From Alphaproteobacteria bacterium (lineage in GTDB: Bacteria; Pseudomonadota; Alphaproteobacteria; Bin95): a stretch of 52,316 nucleotides of DNA. Location: assembly GCA_022822125.1 (NCBI GenBank), contig JAJECF010000107.1, positions 1 to 52,316 on the forward strand, given 5' to 3'. Numbering within the stretch: position 1 is the stretch's first letter; every line of letters begins with the position of its first letter. The position numbers were made by a program, and so were the translations under genes. Shown piece by piece: positions 35,205-46,471 of the stretch. The notes under the pieces were generated by a model. That model was given only the letters and a program-made list of their open reading frames with translations, made no database searches and had not been told where the DNA came from.

Positions 35205-35699
35205 TCAGGGCTCCGGCTTGCGCATGCGCTCCAGGTCTTCGGCGAAGGCGGCGAGCACCCGTTCATAGACGGGGCGCTTGAAGGCAACGATGCTCGCCAG
35301 CAAATCCGGGGCCTGAACCCACCGCCAGGCGTCGAATTCGGGCGGCTTGTGCCGGAAGAGGTCGATATCTCCGTCGGTCCCGGTGAAGCGCATCAACACC
35401 CATTTCTGGGCCTGCCCCCTGTAGCGCCCGCCCCAGAGGCGCCGGGCCAGGTTCGCCGGCAGTTCGTAGGTCAGCCAGCCGGGGGTTTCCGCCAACGCCT
35501 CCGCCTTGTCCGTCCCGGTCTCTTCGGCGAGTTCGCGCGCGGCCGCGGCGCGGACCGTCTCGCCCCTGTCGATCCCGCCCTGGGGCATCTGCCAGGCGTC
35601 TTGCGTGTCGCGCCGCCGGCCGACGAATATCTCGCCGGCGGCGTTCACCAGCACGATGCCGACATTGGCCCGGTAGCCCGCAGGCGGATGAACGCTCAC
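35205..35699 (-). CDS. rppH: RNA pyrophosphohydrolase (Nudix)
   Basis: RppH removes pyrophosphate from the 5' end of mRNAs, triggering RNase E decay. The 164-residue protein has YRANVGIVLVN, WQMPQGGIDRGE and the Nudix box GGIDRGETVRAAAARELAEETG, followed by RYRGQAQKWVLMRFTG, DAWRWV and FKRPVYERVL, all RppH-like. The start is a GTG at 35699; the frame is open into ctpA but homology begins at HPPAGYRANVG. It lies 25 bp after the ctpA stop on the same strand. Its stop codon abuts the terminal repeat of MITE copy G. Confidence 0.9.
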   Translation of the reverse strand: MSVHPPAGYRANVGIVLVNAAGEIFVGRRRDTQDAWQMPQGGIDRGETVRAAAARELAEETGTDKAEALAETPGWLTYELPANLARRLWGGRYRGQAQKWVLMRFTGTDGDIDLFRHKPPEFDAWRWVQAPDLLASIVAFKRPVYERVLAAFAEDLERMRKPEP

Positions 35700-35724
35700 C
35701 GCTCCGGTGCCCCCAAATGCCCGG

Positions 35725-36969
35725 TTAGTGGGAAGCGCCGGCGTTGTAGAAGGACAGCGCCCGCAGGAGGTCCAGCGCGCGCGCCAATTGGTAGTCGGAC
35801 GGCTCGGACGCCGCCTTCCCGTCTTCGGCCTCGGGCGTCTCGACCTTGTCAAGCGTGCCGGGCAGGTCCGCCTCGCGCACCCGGCGCCGTTCCTCCACCG
35901 GGGACAGCACTGCCTGCCTGACCTCGATGTCGGGCACGATGCCCTTGCCCTGTATCGACTCCCCGGACGGTGTGTAGTAGCGCGCCGTGGTGAGCTTGAG
36001 CGCGCCGTGTCCTGCAATCGGGATCATGGACTGCACCGAGCCCTTGCCGAACGAGCCCGTGCCCATCACGATCGCGCGGCGGTGGTCCCGGAGCGCGCCG
36101 GCCACGATCTCGGCCGCCGAGGCCGAACCCTCATTGATGAGCACCACCAGCGGCAGGCCGCCGGCAATGTCGCCCGGCTTGGCGTTGAAGCGCTGCGCCG
36201 AATCCTCGTCCCGGCCGCGCGTGGAGACGATCTCGCCCTGCTCCAGAAAGGCATCGGAGACCGAAATCGCCTGATCCAGAAGCCCGCCCGGATTGTTGCG
36301 CAGATCGATCACATAGCCTTTCAGCCCGTCGCCGACCTCCTCCTTGAGGCGCGAAACGGCGTTTTTGATCCCGCTCAGCGTATTGCCGTTGAAGGATGTG
36401 ACGCGGATATAGCCGACATCGCCCTCGGCGCGGCGGCGGACCGACTGGATGCGGATGACCGCCCGCACGATGGTGACGTCGAAGGGCGCTTCGCCTTCGC
36501 GCCTGACGGTGACGGTAATCGGTGCATCGACCGGCCCGCGCATCCTGTCCACGGCCTGGCTCAGAGTAAGGCCCAGCACCCTCTCGCTGTCGATATGGGT
36601 AATCAGGTCTCCCGGCTTGAGGCCGGCGCGGAAGGCGGGCGTGTCGTCGATGGGAGACACGACCTTGACCACGCCGTTTTCCATCGTGACCTCAATGCCG
36701 AGCCCGCCGAACTCGCCTTTCGACTGCACCTGCATTTCCTTGAAGCTGCGCGGCGACAGATAGGCCGAATGGGGGTCCAGGGAGGAGAGCATGCCGTTGA
36801 TGGCCGCCTCGATCAGCGCCTCGACTTCCGGCTCCGCCACATGGTCCGCGCGGATGCGCTCCAGCACCGCGCCGAACAGCGAGATCTGGTCGTAATTGTC
36901 GTCGTCCTGCGCCGCGGCCGAACCGGCGAAGGCCGCCAGCGCCAGCATGGCCAGAAAGCGAATGACCAT
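35725..36969 (-). CDS. ctpA: Carboxyl-terminal processing peptidase (S41)
   Basis: This periplasmic serine protease has 414 residues. It has a signal peptide (about 1-20, ending GSAAA), an N-terminal helical cap with MLSSLDPHSAYL, a PDZ domain (GLGIEVTMENGVVKVVSPIDDTPAFRAGLKPGDLI) and the S41 core: YIRVTSFN, DLRNNPGGLLDQAI, the nucleophile Ser in VLINEGSASAAEIVAGAL, and Lys of the catalytic dyad in GTGSFGKGSVQ. It cleaves C-terminal tails of envelope proteins. The C-terminal tail (about 370-400) is charged and low complexity. Sits between rlmH and rppH in the conserved run. Confidence 0.94.
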   Translation of the reverse strand: MVIRFLAMLALAAFAGSAAAQDDDNYDQISLFGAVLERIRADHVAEPEVEALIEAAINGMLSSLDPHSAYLSPRSFKEMQVQSKGEFGGLGIEVTMENGVVKVVSPIDDTPAFRAGLKPGDLITHIDSERVLGLTLSQAVDRMRGPVDAPITVTVRREGEAPFDVTIVRAVIRIQSVRRRAEGDVGYIRVTSFNGNTLSGIKNAVSRLKEEVGDGLKGYVIDLRNNPGGLLDQAISVSDAFLEQGEIVSTRGRDEDSAQRFNAKPGDIAGGLPLVVLINEGSASAAEIVAGALRDHRRAIVMGTGSFGKGSVQSMIPIAGHGALKLTTARYYTPSGESIQGKGIVPDIEVRQAVLSPVEERRRVREADLPGTLDKVETPEAEDGKAASEPSDYQLARALDLLRALSFYNAGASH

Positions 36970-37057
36970 AGCGGTTACCTGTCCTTTCCCGGCCGGTCGG
37001 AAGGGGTCTCCGGCCGATCCGAAGCGCGCGGGCGGCGCCCGCTGTCCGGCAGCTTAT

Positions 37058-37540
37058 TCAACTGGCGCCGGCGCGAAAGGCCGGCCTCTGCGCGCCCCGG
37101 TGGTAGGGGTGGTCGGCGAGGATCGTCTCCGCCCGATAGAGCTGCTCTGCCAGCATAGCGCGGACCAGCAGATGGGGCCATGTCATGCGCCCGAGCGAAA
37201 GGCAGAAATCCGCTTTCTCCAGGACATTCTCGCCATGCCCCTCGGCGCCGCCGATCAGGAAGGCGCAATCCCGCCGCCCGCTGTCCCGCCAGCGCCCCAG
37301 GCGCCCGGCCAGGCCCTCGCTCGAGAGCATCTCGCCGCCTTCGTCCAGCGCCGCGACGACCGCGCCGGCCGGCACGGCGGCGAGCAGGCGTTCACCCTCG
37401 CGCCGGGCGCGCGCCGGCCCGGCCGGAACCTCGACTTCCGTGAGGGAGAGCGGGGCGCGCAGCCGCTTGCGGTAACGCTCGAACAGTGCCGCCGCCGGGT
37501 CGTCGCGCATCCGGCCGACCGCAATCACGGCAAGGCGCAT
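37058..37540 (-). CDS. rlmH: 23S rRNA pseudouridine-1915 N3-methyltransferase
   Basis: RlmH is a SPOUT methyltransferase acting on assembled 70S ribosomes. At 160 residues it has the family's linear pattern: MRLAVIAVGRM, ALDEGGEMLSSEGLAGRLGRWRDSG, FLIGGAEGHG (SAM site), and the C-terminal knot LSLGRMTWPHLLVRAMLAEQLYRAETILADHPYHR. Its ATG directly follows the RsfS stop (no spacer) with AGGA 6 nt upstream, so translation is coupled. Confidence 0.95.
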   Translation of the reverse strand: MRLAVIAVGRMRDDPAAALFERYRKRLRAPLSLTEVEVPAGPARARREGERLLAAVPAGAVVAALDEGGEMLSSEGLAGRLGRWRDSGRRDCAFLIGGAEGHGENVLEKADFCLSLGRMTWPHLLVRAMLAEQLYRAETILADHPYHRGAQRPAFRAGAS

Positions 37541-38533
37541 TCAGGGTCCTTCCTGCGGCGGCGAGCCCCACATCTTCTCCAGCCGGTAGAAGGCGCGGAC
37601 CTCGGGGCGGAAGAGGTGGACGATGACATCGCCGCCGTCTATGAGCACCCAGTCTCCCTGGGCGGCGCCCTCGACCGGCGGCGTGGCCGGCAGCAGCGGC
37701 TTCAGCGCCTCGACCAGCTTTTCTGCGATGGCCTGGACATGGCGCTGCGAACTGCCGGACGCGACGATCATGTCATCGCAGACAGCCGTCTTGCCGCGCA
37801 TGTCGATTTCCACCACGTCGAGCGCCTTCATTTCGTCCAGCACCGCGCGCACGGCCCCCATCGGGTCGGGGTTGCCGGGCGGCGCAGTCGCGATGGATGT
37901 CTGCATCGACGAACGGAGGCTCCTTATCGCCGTCGCGGAGGCCGGGTGGCGACGGACCGGCAGGTAACACCACAGCGGAGGCTCGCCGCCGGCCAGAAGC
38001 GCGGCCCGCTCCGGGCGCAGCCGCGCCCAGGAGAACCGGAGCGCCGCCATACCGGAAACGGTGTTTGCATGATAGGGCGCACGCGCGAAGACGGCAATCG
38101 GCACCTCGCGGAACAGCTGCCGCCAGTCCCGCCAGCGGGGCATTTGCAGGAGGTTGTCAGCCCCCATCAACCAGACGAAGTCGGCCGCCGGGAACCGCTG
38201 TTTCAGCGCCTTCACGGTGTCGATCGTGTAGCGGGTGCCAAGCTCTGTTTCGAGCGAGGACACAGCGATGCGCGGATGGTCGGCGACGGCGGCGGCGGCA
38301 ATCTCGCGCTCCGCCAGCGGCGCCATTCCGGCCTCGGCCTTGAGCGGGTTCTGCGGCGAGACCAGCCACCATACCCGGTCGAGACGCAGGCGCTTCAGCG
38401 CTTCCACGGAAATATGCCGGTGGCCGGCATGGGCCGGATTGAAGGAACCGCCGAGCAGCCCTATGCGCCCTGCCGCCGGCGTAATGCGGACGCGCGCCGC
38501 CGACGGCGCGGCGCGGACACGCCCCGGATGCAC
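37541..38533 (-). CDS. nadD-rsfS: Continuous NadD-RsfS reading frame (nicotinate-nucleotide adenylyltransferase plus ribosomal silencing factor)
   Basis: One open frame of 330 codons covers two normally separate genes. Residues ~20-205 are NadD (NaMN to NaAD in NAD synthesis): IGLLGGSFNPAHAGHRHIS with the nucleotidyltransferase HxGH-like site, WWLVSPQNPLK, FVWLMGADNLLQM, and the C-terminal HPASATAIRSL. Residues ~210-330 are RsfS, which binds L14 and keeps ribosomal subunits apart: LDEMKALDVVEIDMRGK, MIVASGSSQRHVQAIAE, GDWVLIDGGDVIVHLFRPEVRAFYRLEKMW. No stop separates them. A possible internal rsfS start is ATG 37906, with AAGGAG 13 nt upstream, so it may be a true fusion or a read-through pair. 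NadD start is GTG 38533. Confidence 0.88.
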   Translation of the reverse strand: MHPGRVRAAPSAARVRITPAAGRIGLLGGSFNPAHAGHRHISVEALKRLRLDRVWWLVSPQNPLKAEAGMAPLAEREIAAAAVADHPRIAVSSLETELGTRYTIDTVKALKQRFPAADFVWLMGADNLLQMPRWRDWRQLFREVPIAVFARAPYHANTVSGMAALRFSWARLRPERAALLAGGEPPLWCYLPVRRHPASATAIRSLRSSMQTSIATAPPGNPDPMGAVRAVLDEMKALDVVEIDMRGKTAVCDDMIVASGSSQRHVQAIAEKLVEALKPLLPATPPVEGAAQGDWVLIDGGDVIVHLFRPEVRAFYRLEKMWGSPPQEGP

Positions 38534-38536
38534 CGC

Positions 38537-39789
38537 TCAGGGCCTCACCGCGCCGTCGCCCCGCACCACATATTTGTAGCTCGTCAACTGCTCGGCCCCG
38601 ACCGGCCCGCGCGCATGGAACTTGTCGGTCGAGATGCCGATCTCGGCCCCGAAGCCGAACTCGCCGCCATCCGCGAATTGCGTGGAGGCGTTGTGCAGCA
38701 CGATGGCGCTGTCGACATGGGCGAGAAAATGCGCGGCTGCCGCGTCGTTCTCGGTCAGGATCGTGTCGGTGTGCCGGGAGCCGTAGCGCCGGATATGGCG
38801 GATCGCGCCCTCGACGCCGTCCACCACCCGGGCGGAGATCACGGCGTCCAGATATTCCGTGTTCCAGTCCTCCTCCTCCGCGGGCTGCGCACGGGCCTCG
38901 GCCGCGCAGACTTCCGTGTCGCCGCGCACTTCGCAACCGGCTGCAATCAGGTCGTCCAGGATCGCCGGCATATGGCTTTCGACGGCGGCGCGGTCGAACA
39001 GGATCGTCTCCGCCGCGCCGCAGACGCCGGTGCGGCGCATCTTGGCGTTGACAGCAACCCGCCGCGCCTTTTCCAGGTCCGCCGCGCCGTCCACATAGAC
39101 ATGGCAGAGCCCTTCCAGATGCCCGATCACGGGCACGCGCGCCTCGTCCAGCACGCGCTGGATCAGTCCCTTGCCGCCGCGCGGCACCACGACATCGACC
39201 GCGCCGCGCATGGACAGCATGGCACCGACGGCGGCGCGGTCCCGCACCGGCACGAGCTGGATGCAGCTTTTCGGCAGGCCGGCCGCCGCCAGCCCCTCAT
39301 GCAGGGCCTCGACGATGGCCGTGCTGGAATGAAAGCTTTCCGACCCGCCGCGCAGGATCGCCGCATTGCCGGACTTGAGGCAGAGCCCGCCCGCATCCGC
39401 GGTCACATTGGGCCGGGACTCGTAGATGATGCCGACCACGCCGAGCGGCGTGCGGATGCGCTCGAACCGCAGCCCGTTCGGCCGCGTCCAGGAGGCGGCG
39501 ACAGCGCCTACCGGGTCGGGCAGGGCGGCGACGTCCTCCAGCCCCTTTGCGATTGCCTCGACCCGCGCCTCGTCGAGCCGCAGACGGTCTGCAAGCGAGG
39601 CGCGCAGATGCGCCGCGGCCTCCATGTCGCGCGCATTCGCTTCCAGAAGCCGCGGGCAACTGTCCCGCACCGCTTCGGCCGCCGCGCGCAGCGCCCGGTC
39701 CTTCAACTGTCCCGGCGTCACCGCCAGCCGCTCGGCGGCGGCCCGTGCCTCTCGGCCGAGCCGGGCCACAATTTCGATTGCGTCTTCGC

Positions 39790-39793
<4 letters not shown>
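38537..39793 (-). CDS. proA: Gamma-glutamyl phosphate reductase
   Basis: ProA reduces gamma-glutamyl phosphate to glutamate-5-semialdehyde in proline synthesis. It is 418 residues with [61 protein letters not shown], the catalytic Cys in [18 protein letters not shown], and [23 protein letters not shown]. The ATG (39793) overlaps the proB stop (ATGA). The nadD start lies 3 bp beyond its stop. Confidence 0.96.
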
Positions 39794-42187
<2,394 letters not shown>

Positions 42188-42198
<11 letters not shown>

Positions 42199-42532
42199 CG
42201 TTCTCTCCGGAAGCCTCTGTGCCGTCCGCGATGCCGTCGATGCGGACCAGGGAATAATGCTGGCGGTGGCCGTTCTTGCGCCGCGAATTCTGGCGCCTGC
42301 GTTTCTTGAACACGATGATCTTGGCGCCGCGCGCCTGTTCCACCAGCGTGGCGGAGACGCTGGCGCCCTCGACGAGCGGCGCGCCGACCCTGGCGCCATC
42401 GCCGCCGCCCAGCATCAGCACATCCTCGAATACGAGCCCGTCGCCGGCCTCTCCGGCCAGCCGCTCGACGCGGATGGTCTCTCCTTCGGCAACGCGATAC
42501 TGCTTGCCGCCCGTGCGAATGACCGCGAACAT
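42188..42532 (-). CDS. rplU: 50S ribosomal protein L21
   Basis: L21 binds 23S rRNA in the 50S subunit. This 114-residue protein begins [20 protein letters not shown] and has [22 protein letters not shown] and the basic [20 protein letters not shown] motif. ATG 42532 is chosen over the open upstream frame because of the family N-terminus. It heads the L21-L27-obgE run and has a good sigma-70 promoter candidate about 54 bp upstream. The C-terminus carries a short extra tail ([12 protein letters not shown]). Confidence 0.96.
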
Positions 42533-42585
42533 GAAGCCCCTGAACCTGCCCGAAAATCCACCGCGCCCGCTGCGCAAGGCTCGCC

Positions 42586-42613
42586 AAAATACAGACGCCC
42601 GCCCGCCTGTCAA
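42586..42613 (-). promoter_or_regulatory. Sigma-70 promoter for rplU-rpmA operon
   Basis: On the minus strand a perfect TTGACA (42613-42608) is followed after 16 bp by TATTTT (42591-42586), about 53 bp before the rplU ATG. This is the best consensus promoter I see in the window. Confidence 0.7.
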
Positions 42614-42691
42614 CCGCGCTCGGGTGTGGTGTCGGGTGTGGGCCCGGGGGTGTGCGGACTGGGCTCCGCCGCCGGCCGATGCAGAAAGAGG

Positions 42692-42720
42692 TTGGCGGCG
42701 CGCGGCCCCGCCTGTATGTA
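42692..42720 (+). promoter_or_regulatory. Promoter for tRNA-Ser
   Basis: TTGGCG (42692-42697) and TATGTA (42715-42720) with a 17-bp spacer lie 21 bp before the tRNA 5' end, a normal placement for a tRNA promoter in alphaproteobacteria. Confidence 0.6.
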
Positions 42721-42741
42721 GCCGCGCGACGGCCTGTCAAC

Positions 42742-42831
42742 GGTGGGGTGCCGGAGCGGTTGAACGGGGCGGTCTCGAAAACCGTTGTACGCGCAAGCGT
42801 ACCGTGGGTTCGAATCCCACCCCCACCGCCA
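42742..42831 (+). tRNA. tRNA-Ser (anticodon CGA)
   Basis: The acceptor stem GGTGGGG (42742-42748) pairs with CCCCACC (42821-42827), followed by discriminator G and an encoded CCA (42829-42831). The anticodon arm reads CGGT-CTCGAAA-ACCG with anticodon CGA (reads UCG). A long class II variable arm (TACGC/GCGTA stem) and the T arm GTGGG-TTCGAAT-CCCAC fit serine. All stems are intact. Confidence 0.97.
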
Positions 42832-43014
42832 TTCGGAATTTTGTGGGATTTCCAATCCCGATCTTGCGGTTCGATGACGCCATTCCCCACAAGATCTTGA
42901 GTGCGCGCTGAGGTGAGGCTTCCGTTGCCTGTTTCGGAACCGGCTCTGGCACACGGCTGGGGGAATACGCATCCGCGCCTGTGCTATGCTCGTTCAGGCA
43001 AGGGGAGAGGATGG

Positions 43015-43737
43015 ATGGAGATAGCGCAGTCCGGCGTGCTCCATGAGACCGGCAGCATGGGGTCCGAGTTCCGGAGCTGGCGTTTCCGCCCGCAGGAAAT
43101 TCCCACCCTGGCGGAAAAGGTGGACTGGAACGCCCTCGGGCGCCGGGTGTTCATCGACCCTGTCACCGGGATCATCGCCATGATGAATCCGTCGCCAACG
43201 CATGAAGGCTATGCCGACGGCGTGGGGGACCTTGTCAAGGCGCTGGGGCGGGTCGCCAAGCGTCCTACCGTCTCGCTGCGCTCGACGCGCTGGCGCGGCC
43301 CGGGCGCCCCGAGGAACACCGGGGCGGAGCCCGACGCCTGCTTTTATTTCGGTGAGAAGGCTCTGGGGTGGCGGGAAGCCGCTGTCGCAGGCCATGGGGC
43401 GGCGGACGCCTTCGTGGACACTATGGCGCCCGACCTCGTGGTCGAGGTCGAGCGAAGCCACAGCGACGGGGACAAGCCCGGCTTTTACCGGGAAGTCGGC
43501 GTGGCCGAGATGTGGCGTATCGATGTCGACAGCATCGATGAAGGCCTGGCGGTCGAATTTCTCGATCTGCAGGCTGAAGACGGCCCCCGGCCCATGGACG
43601 GCTCCGCGCAACTCCCCCTCTGCACGAGGGCGTTCGTGCTGGAGGGCCTGGCGCTGGCCTGGCAGTCGGTAAACCTCGACGACCTCGACGAGCTGGTCCG
43701 GCGCGCCATGGAAACGGACAAAACATGCGAGCCCTGA
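43015..43737 (+). CDS. Uma2 family (DUF820) restriction-endonuclease-like protein
   Basis: This is a 240-residue protein of the Uma2/DUF820 PD-(D/E)XK-like family. Visible motifs: MNPSPTHEGYADGVGDLVKAL (N-terminal MxPSPxH hallmark), a late GAEPDACFYFG (the catalytic PD), APDLVVEVERSHSDGDKPGFYREVGVAEMWRID (ExxS-type core with E and K) and an extended C-terminus. The family is abundant in cyanobacteria and scattered elsewhere, with no settled function. ATG 43015 has a GGGGAGAGG ribosome site; the longer upstream frame overlaps DNA just after the tRNA gene. Confidence 0.85.
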   Translation: MEIAQSGVLHETGSMGSEFRSWRFRPQEIPTLAEKVDWNALGRRVFIDPVTGIIAMMNPSPTHEGYADGVGDLVKALGRVAKRPTVSLRSTRWRGPGAPRNTGAEPDACFYFGEKALGWREAAVAGHGAADAFVDTMAPDLVVEVERSHSDGDKPGFYREVGVAEMWRIDVDSIDEGLAVEFLDLQAEDGPRPMDGSAQLPLCTRAFVLEGLALAWQSVNLDDLDELVRRAMETDKTCEP

Positions 43738-44035
43738 GGCGCGGCCGCCTCTTGCGGGCCTGGCGCCGGATTCCAACGCAGGGCCTTGCCCCTGAAAGGG
43801 GCACGTAAGAGCCTGGCGAACCGGGAGGTCCGCCCGACGGAGCCGATGCCCGCGAAGTGAGGGCCTGTCCTGAGCTTGTCGAAGGGGACGGGCGAACTTC
43901 CGTTTCAGCCTGAAAGAGCTCCATGTTAGTGGACGATAATAATCACACTATATCAATATGTTAAGTTACAAATTTCGCGGAATTCGGAGCGGCTTTTCCA
44001 CCGCCAGAGCCATTCCACCGGAACGGATCCGTGCT
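43738..44035. other. Intergenic DNA between converging genes
   Basis: I see no gene. It holds one copy of the GCCTGTCCTGAGCTTGTCGA repeat unit (about 43866-43885) that is also found inside some MITE copies. It also holds a markedly AT-rich stretch at 43925-43975. Confidence 0.45.
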
Positions 44036-45484
44036 CTATCGGGCCGGAATCGGGCGCGCGCGGCGGAGCGCCTGGCCCGGGCGCGCGCCGGTAGCGGCGC
44101 CGGCCTCCCAGACCGCCTCGCCGGCCACGAGCACGGCGCTTATGCCGTCGGCAGGCGCCATCGGGTTCTCGAAAGTGGCCCGGTCTATGACGGTCTCCGG
44201 GTCGAACAAGCAAAGATCGGCCGCCGCGCCCGGCGCCACGATGCCGCGCCCGTCCAGCCCGAAACGGTCCGCCGGCAGGCCCGTCATGCGGCGCACGGCC
44301 TCCTCGAGCGGCATCAGGCCGAGCTCGCGGCTGTAATGCCCCAGCACGCGCGGGAAGGTGCCCCAGAGGCGCGGATGCGGGCGCGGGTCGTGGGGAATGC
44401 CGTCAGAGCCGATCATCGCGCGAGGGAAGCGGAGCACGCGCTGCACGTCGTCTTCCGACATGGCGAAATAGATCGCGCCAGCCGGCAGCAGACGCACTGC
44501 CATCTCCTCGTCGGACACGCCGTGCTCGGCGGCGATGTCCGAGAGGTCGCGGCCCGCCGCCTCCGGATGGGGCTCCGACCAGGTGATGAGGACGCGGCTG
44601 GAGTCGGCAAGGCGGTCGGGCAGCAGGACGGTCGAACTCATGGCGTAAGGATAGACGTCGAGCGACACCTGCTGCCGGGCCGCCGCCGCCTCGACCATGG
44701 GCAGGGACCGGGCGGTCTTGCCGTGGTGAGCAGCCCCGGAAGCCTTGTGGTGCGAGAGCACGACGGCGACGCCCGCTCGCCGGCCGATCTCCAGCGATTC
44801 CTCGACCGACTCCTCCAGATAGGCCCCTTCGTCGCGCATATGGGTCGCATAGAGGCCGCCCCAGGGCGCGGCCGCCTCGGCCAGCGCCACCACCTCGTCC
44901 GTCGGCGCGGCCCTGGAGGGAGGATAGAAGAGCCCGGTGGAGACGCCGACGGCGCCCGCCTGCATCGCCTGTTCGACGCCGGCGCGCATCTTCGCGATCT
45001 CGGCCTCGTTCGCGGGCCGCCCGAGATCCTCCACATGCTGCACGCGCAGCGTCTGGTGGCCGACCAGGAAAAGGCCGTTCAGGACCGGCCGGCGCGCGTC
45101 CAGCGCCTCCAGATAGGATGAGAATGTCGGGAAGCGGTAGTCGCCCTCGCCGCCCAGCAGGTCCATCGGCGGCGGCGGGCGCCCCTCCGGCCTGAAGGGC
45201 GCGAGCGAAATGCCGCAATTGCCCGCGACCACAGTGGTCACGCCCTGGCTTGCCTTGGCGGCCATGTCGCCGTCGAGCAGCGCGCGGTCGTCATGGGTGT
45301 GGACGTCGATGAAGCCGGGCGCGACGACAAGGCCGCGCGCGTCGATCTCCCGCTCGCCCCTTGCATCGCCGAGCGCGCCGACCTCGGCAATGCGCCCGCC
45401 GTCCACGGCGACATCGGCCCGGAAGGCCGGCACGCCCGTTCCGTCGATGATGGTCCCGCCCCGGATAACCAGATCGTGGCGCAT
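44036..45484 (-). CDS. N-acyl-D-amino-acid deacylase (D-aminoacylase-like amidohydrolase)
   Basis: This is a 482-residue amidohydrolase. It has the start region DLVIRGGTIIDGTGVPAFRADVAVDGGRI, the metal motif GFIDVHTHDDRALL (HxH), the metal-bridging Cys region VAGNCGISLAPF, GLFYPPSR, YATHMRDEG, LSHHKASG and IGSDGIPHDPRPHPRLWGTFPRVLGHY, the last typical of D-aminoacylases. It probably removes acyl groups from N-acyl-D-amino acids. ATG 45484 is preferred over the frame start at 45526 because of a GGAGGG ribosome site 9 nt upstream. Divergent from the MBL-fold gene by 81 bp. Confidence 0.9.
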   Translation of the reverse strand: MRHDLVIRGGTIIDGTGVPAFRADVAVDGGRIAEVGALGDARGEREIDARGLVVAPGFIDVHTHDDRALLDGDMAAKASQGVTTVVAGNCGISLAPFRPEGRPPPPMDLLGGEGDYRFPTFSSYLEALDARRPVLNGLFLVGHQTLRVQHVEDLGRPANEAEIAKMRAGVEQAMQAGAVGVSTGLFYPPSRAAPTDEVVALAEAAAPWGGLYATHMRDEGAYLEESVEESLEIGRRAGVAVVLSHHKASGAAHHGKTARSLPMVEAAAARQQVSLDVYPYAMSSTVLLPDRLADSSRVLITWSEPHPEAAGRDLSDIAAEHGVSDEEMAVRLLPAGAIYFAMSEDDVQRVLRFPRAMIGSDGIPHDPRPHPRLWGTFPRVLGHYSRELGLMPLEEAVRRMTGLPADRFGLDGRGIVAPGAAADLCLFDPETVIDRATFENPMAPADGISAVLVAGEAVWEAGAATGARPGQALRRARPIPAR

Positions 45485-45565
45485 CTCCGTTCGCCCTCCG
45501 CCCTTCGCTGGCGCCTTCTGTAGCATGCGCGTAAGGTCGCCGGAAATTCAGGAGACGCCCCCGTC

Positions 45566-46444
45566 ATGGCCGTAAGCGCGATCGGCGATATCGCCGTTCA
45601 CCGGGTCGAGGAAAACGCCGGCCCCTCTTTCCTGCCGGGCCAGCTCTATCCGGACTGGACACCGGACCATCTGGAGAAGCACCGGCACTGGATGGCGCCG
45701 CGCGCCTTTCACGAGAAGAGCGGCAGGCTGGTGATGAGCCTGCACAGCTGGCTGCTGCGCACGCCGCGCCACACCATCCTGGTGGATACCTGCGTCGGCA
45801 ATTGCAAGGCCCGCTCACGCAAGATGTGGAATGATCTGAATACGCCCTGGCTCGAGCGGCTGAAGGCGGCCGGGATTGCCCCGGAGGAGGTCGATTTCGT
45901 CCTCTGCACCCACCTGCATACCGACCATGTGGGCTGGAACACCAGGCTCGAGGACGGGCGCTGGGTGCCGACCTTCCCGAACGCGAAATACCTGATCGGC
46001 AAGATCGACTACCAGTATCGCATGCAGCGGCTGGAGCTCTATCCCGACGAGGAGCCGATGGACGGCGCGTTCGCCGACAGCGTCCTGCCCGTTGTGGAGG
46101 CGGGGCAGGCGGTGATGGTGGAGGACGGCTACCGGATCGACGAGACCATGGTGATCGAGGCCGCGCCCGGCCACACGCCCGGCCATGTCACCATGGCGCT
46201 TTCTTCCGCCGGCGAGGAGGCGCTGTTCGTCGGCGACATCATGCATCACCCGATCCAGATCCATGAGCCGCACTGGAACTCATCCTTCTGCGAGTGGCCC
46301 GAACATGCCGTGGTCACACGACGCCGGGTGCTGGAGCGGGTGGCGGACACGCCGGCGCTGCTGATGCCGGCGCATTTCCCGGACCCGTCCTGCGGCCATG
46401 TGCTGAGCGCGGGCGACGGCTTCCGGTTCCGCTTCGCCGACTGA
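45566..46444 (+). CDS. MBL-fold metallo-hydrolase
   Basis: This is a 292-residue metallo-beta-lactamase-fold hydrolase. The zinc motif THLHTDHVGW is HxHxDH, the second His is in EAAPGHTPGHVTMAL, the bridging Asp is in LFVGDIMHHP, and the last His is in LMPAHFPDP. The HKH-rich N-terminus and PNAKYLI segment resemble lactonase-type members (quorum-quenching lactonases, pyridoxolactonase). Substrate unknown. An MFS gene follows 27 bp downstream. Confidence 0.87.
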   Translation: MAVSAIGDIAVHRVEENAGPSFLPGQLYPDWTPDHLEKHRHWMAPRAFHEKSGRLVMSLHSWLLRTPRHTILVDTCVGNCKARSRKMWNDLNTPWLERLKAAGIAPEEVDFVLCTHLHTDHVGWNTRLEDGRWVPTFPNAKYLIGKIDYQYRMQRLELYPDEEPMDGAFADSVLPVVEAGQAVMVEDGYRIDETMVIEAAPGHTPGHVTMALSSAGEEALFVGDIMHHPIQIHEPHWNSSFCEWPEHAVVTRRRVLERVADTPALLMPAHFPDPSCGHVLSAGDGFRFRFAD

Positions 46445-46471
46445 GCGCCGGCCGGGCTGACCCTTATCCCG

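Noticed and set aside
42742..43737. Integrative island at tRNA-Ser
   Set aside because: I found no integrase and, by eye, no downstream repeat of the tRNA 3' end; the Uma2 gene alone is not enough.
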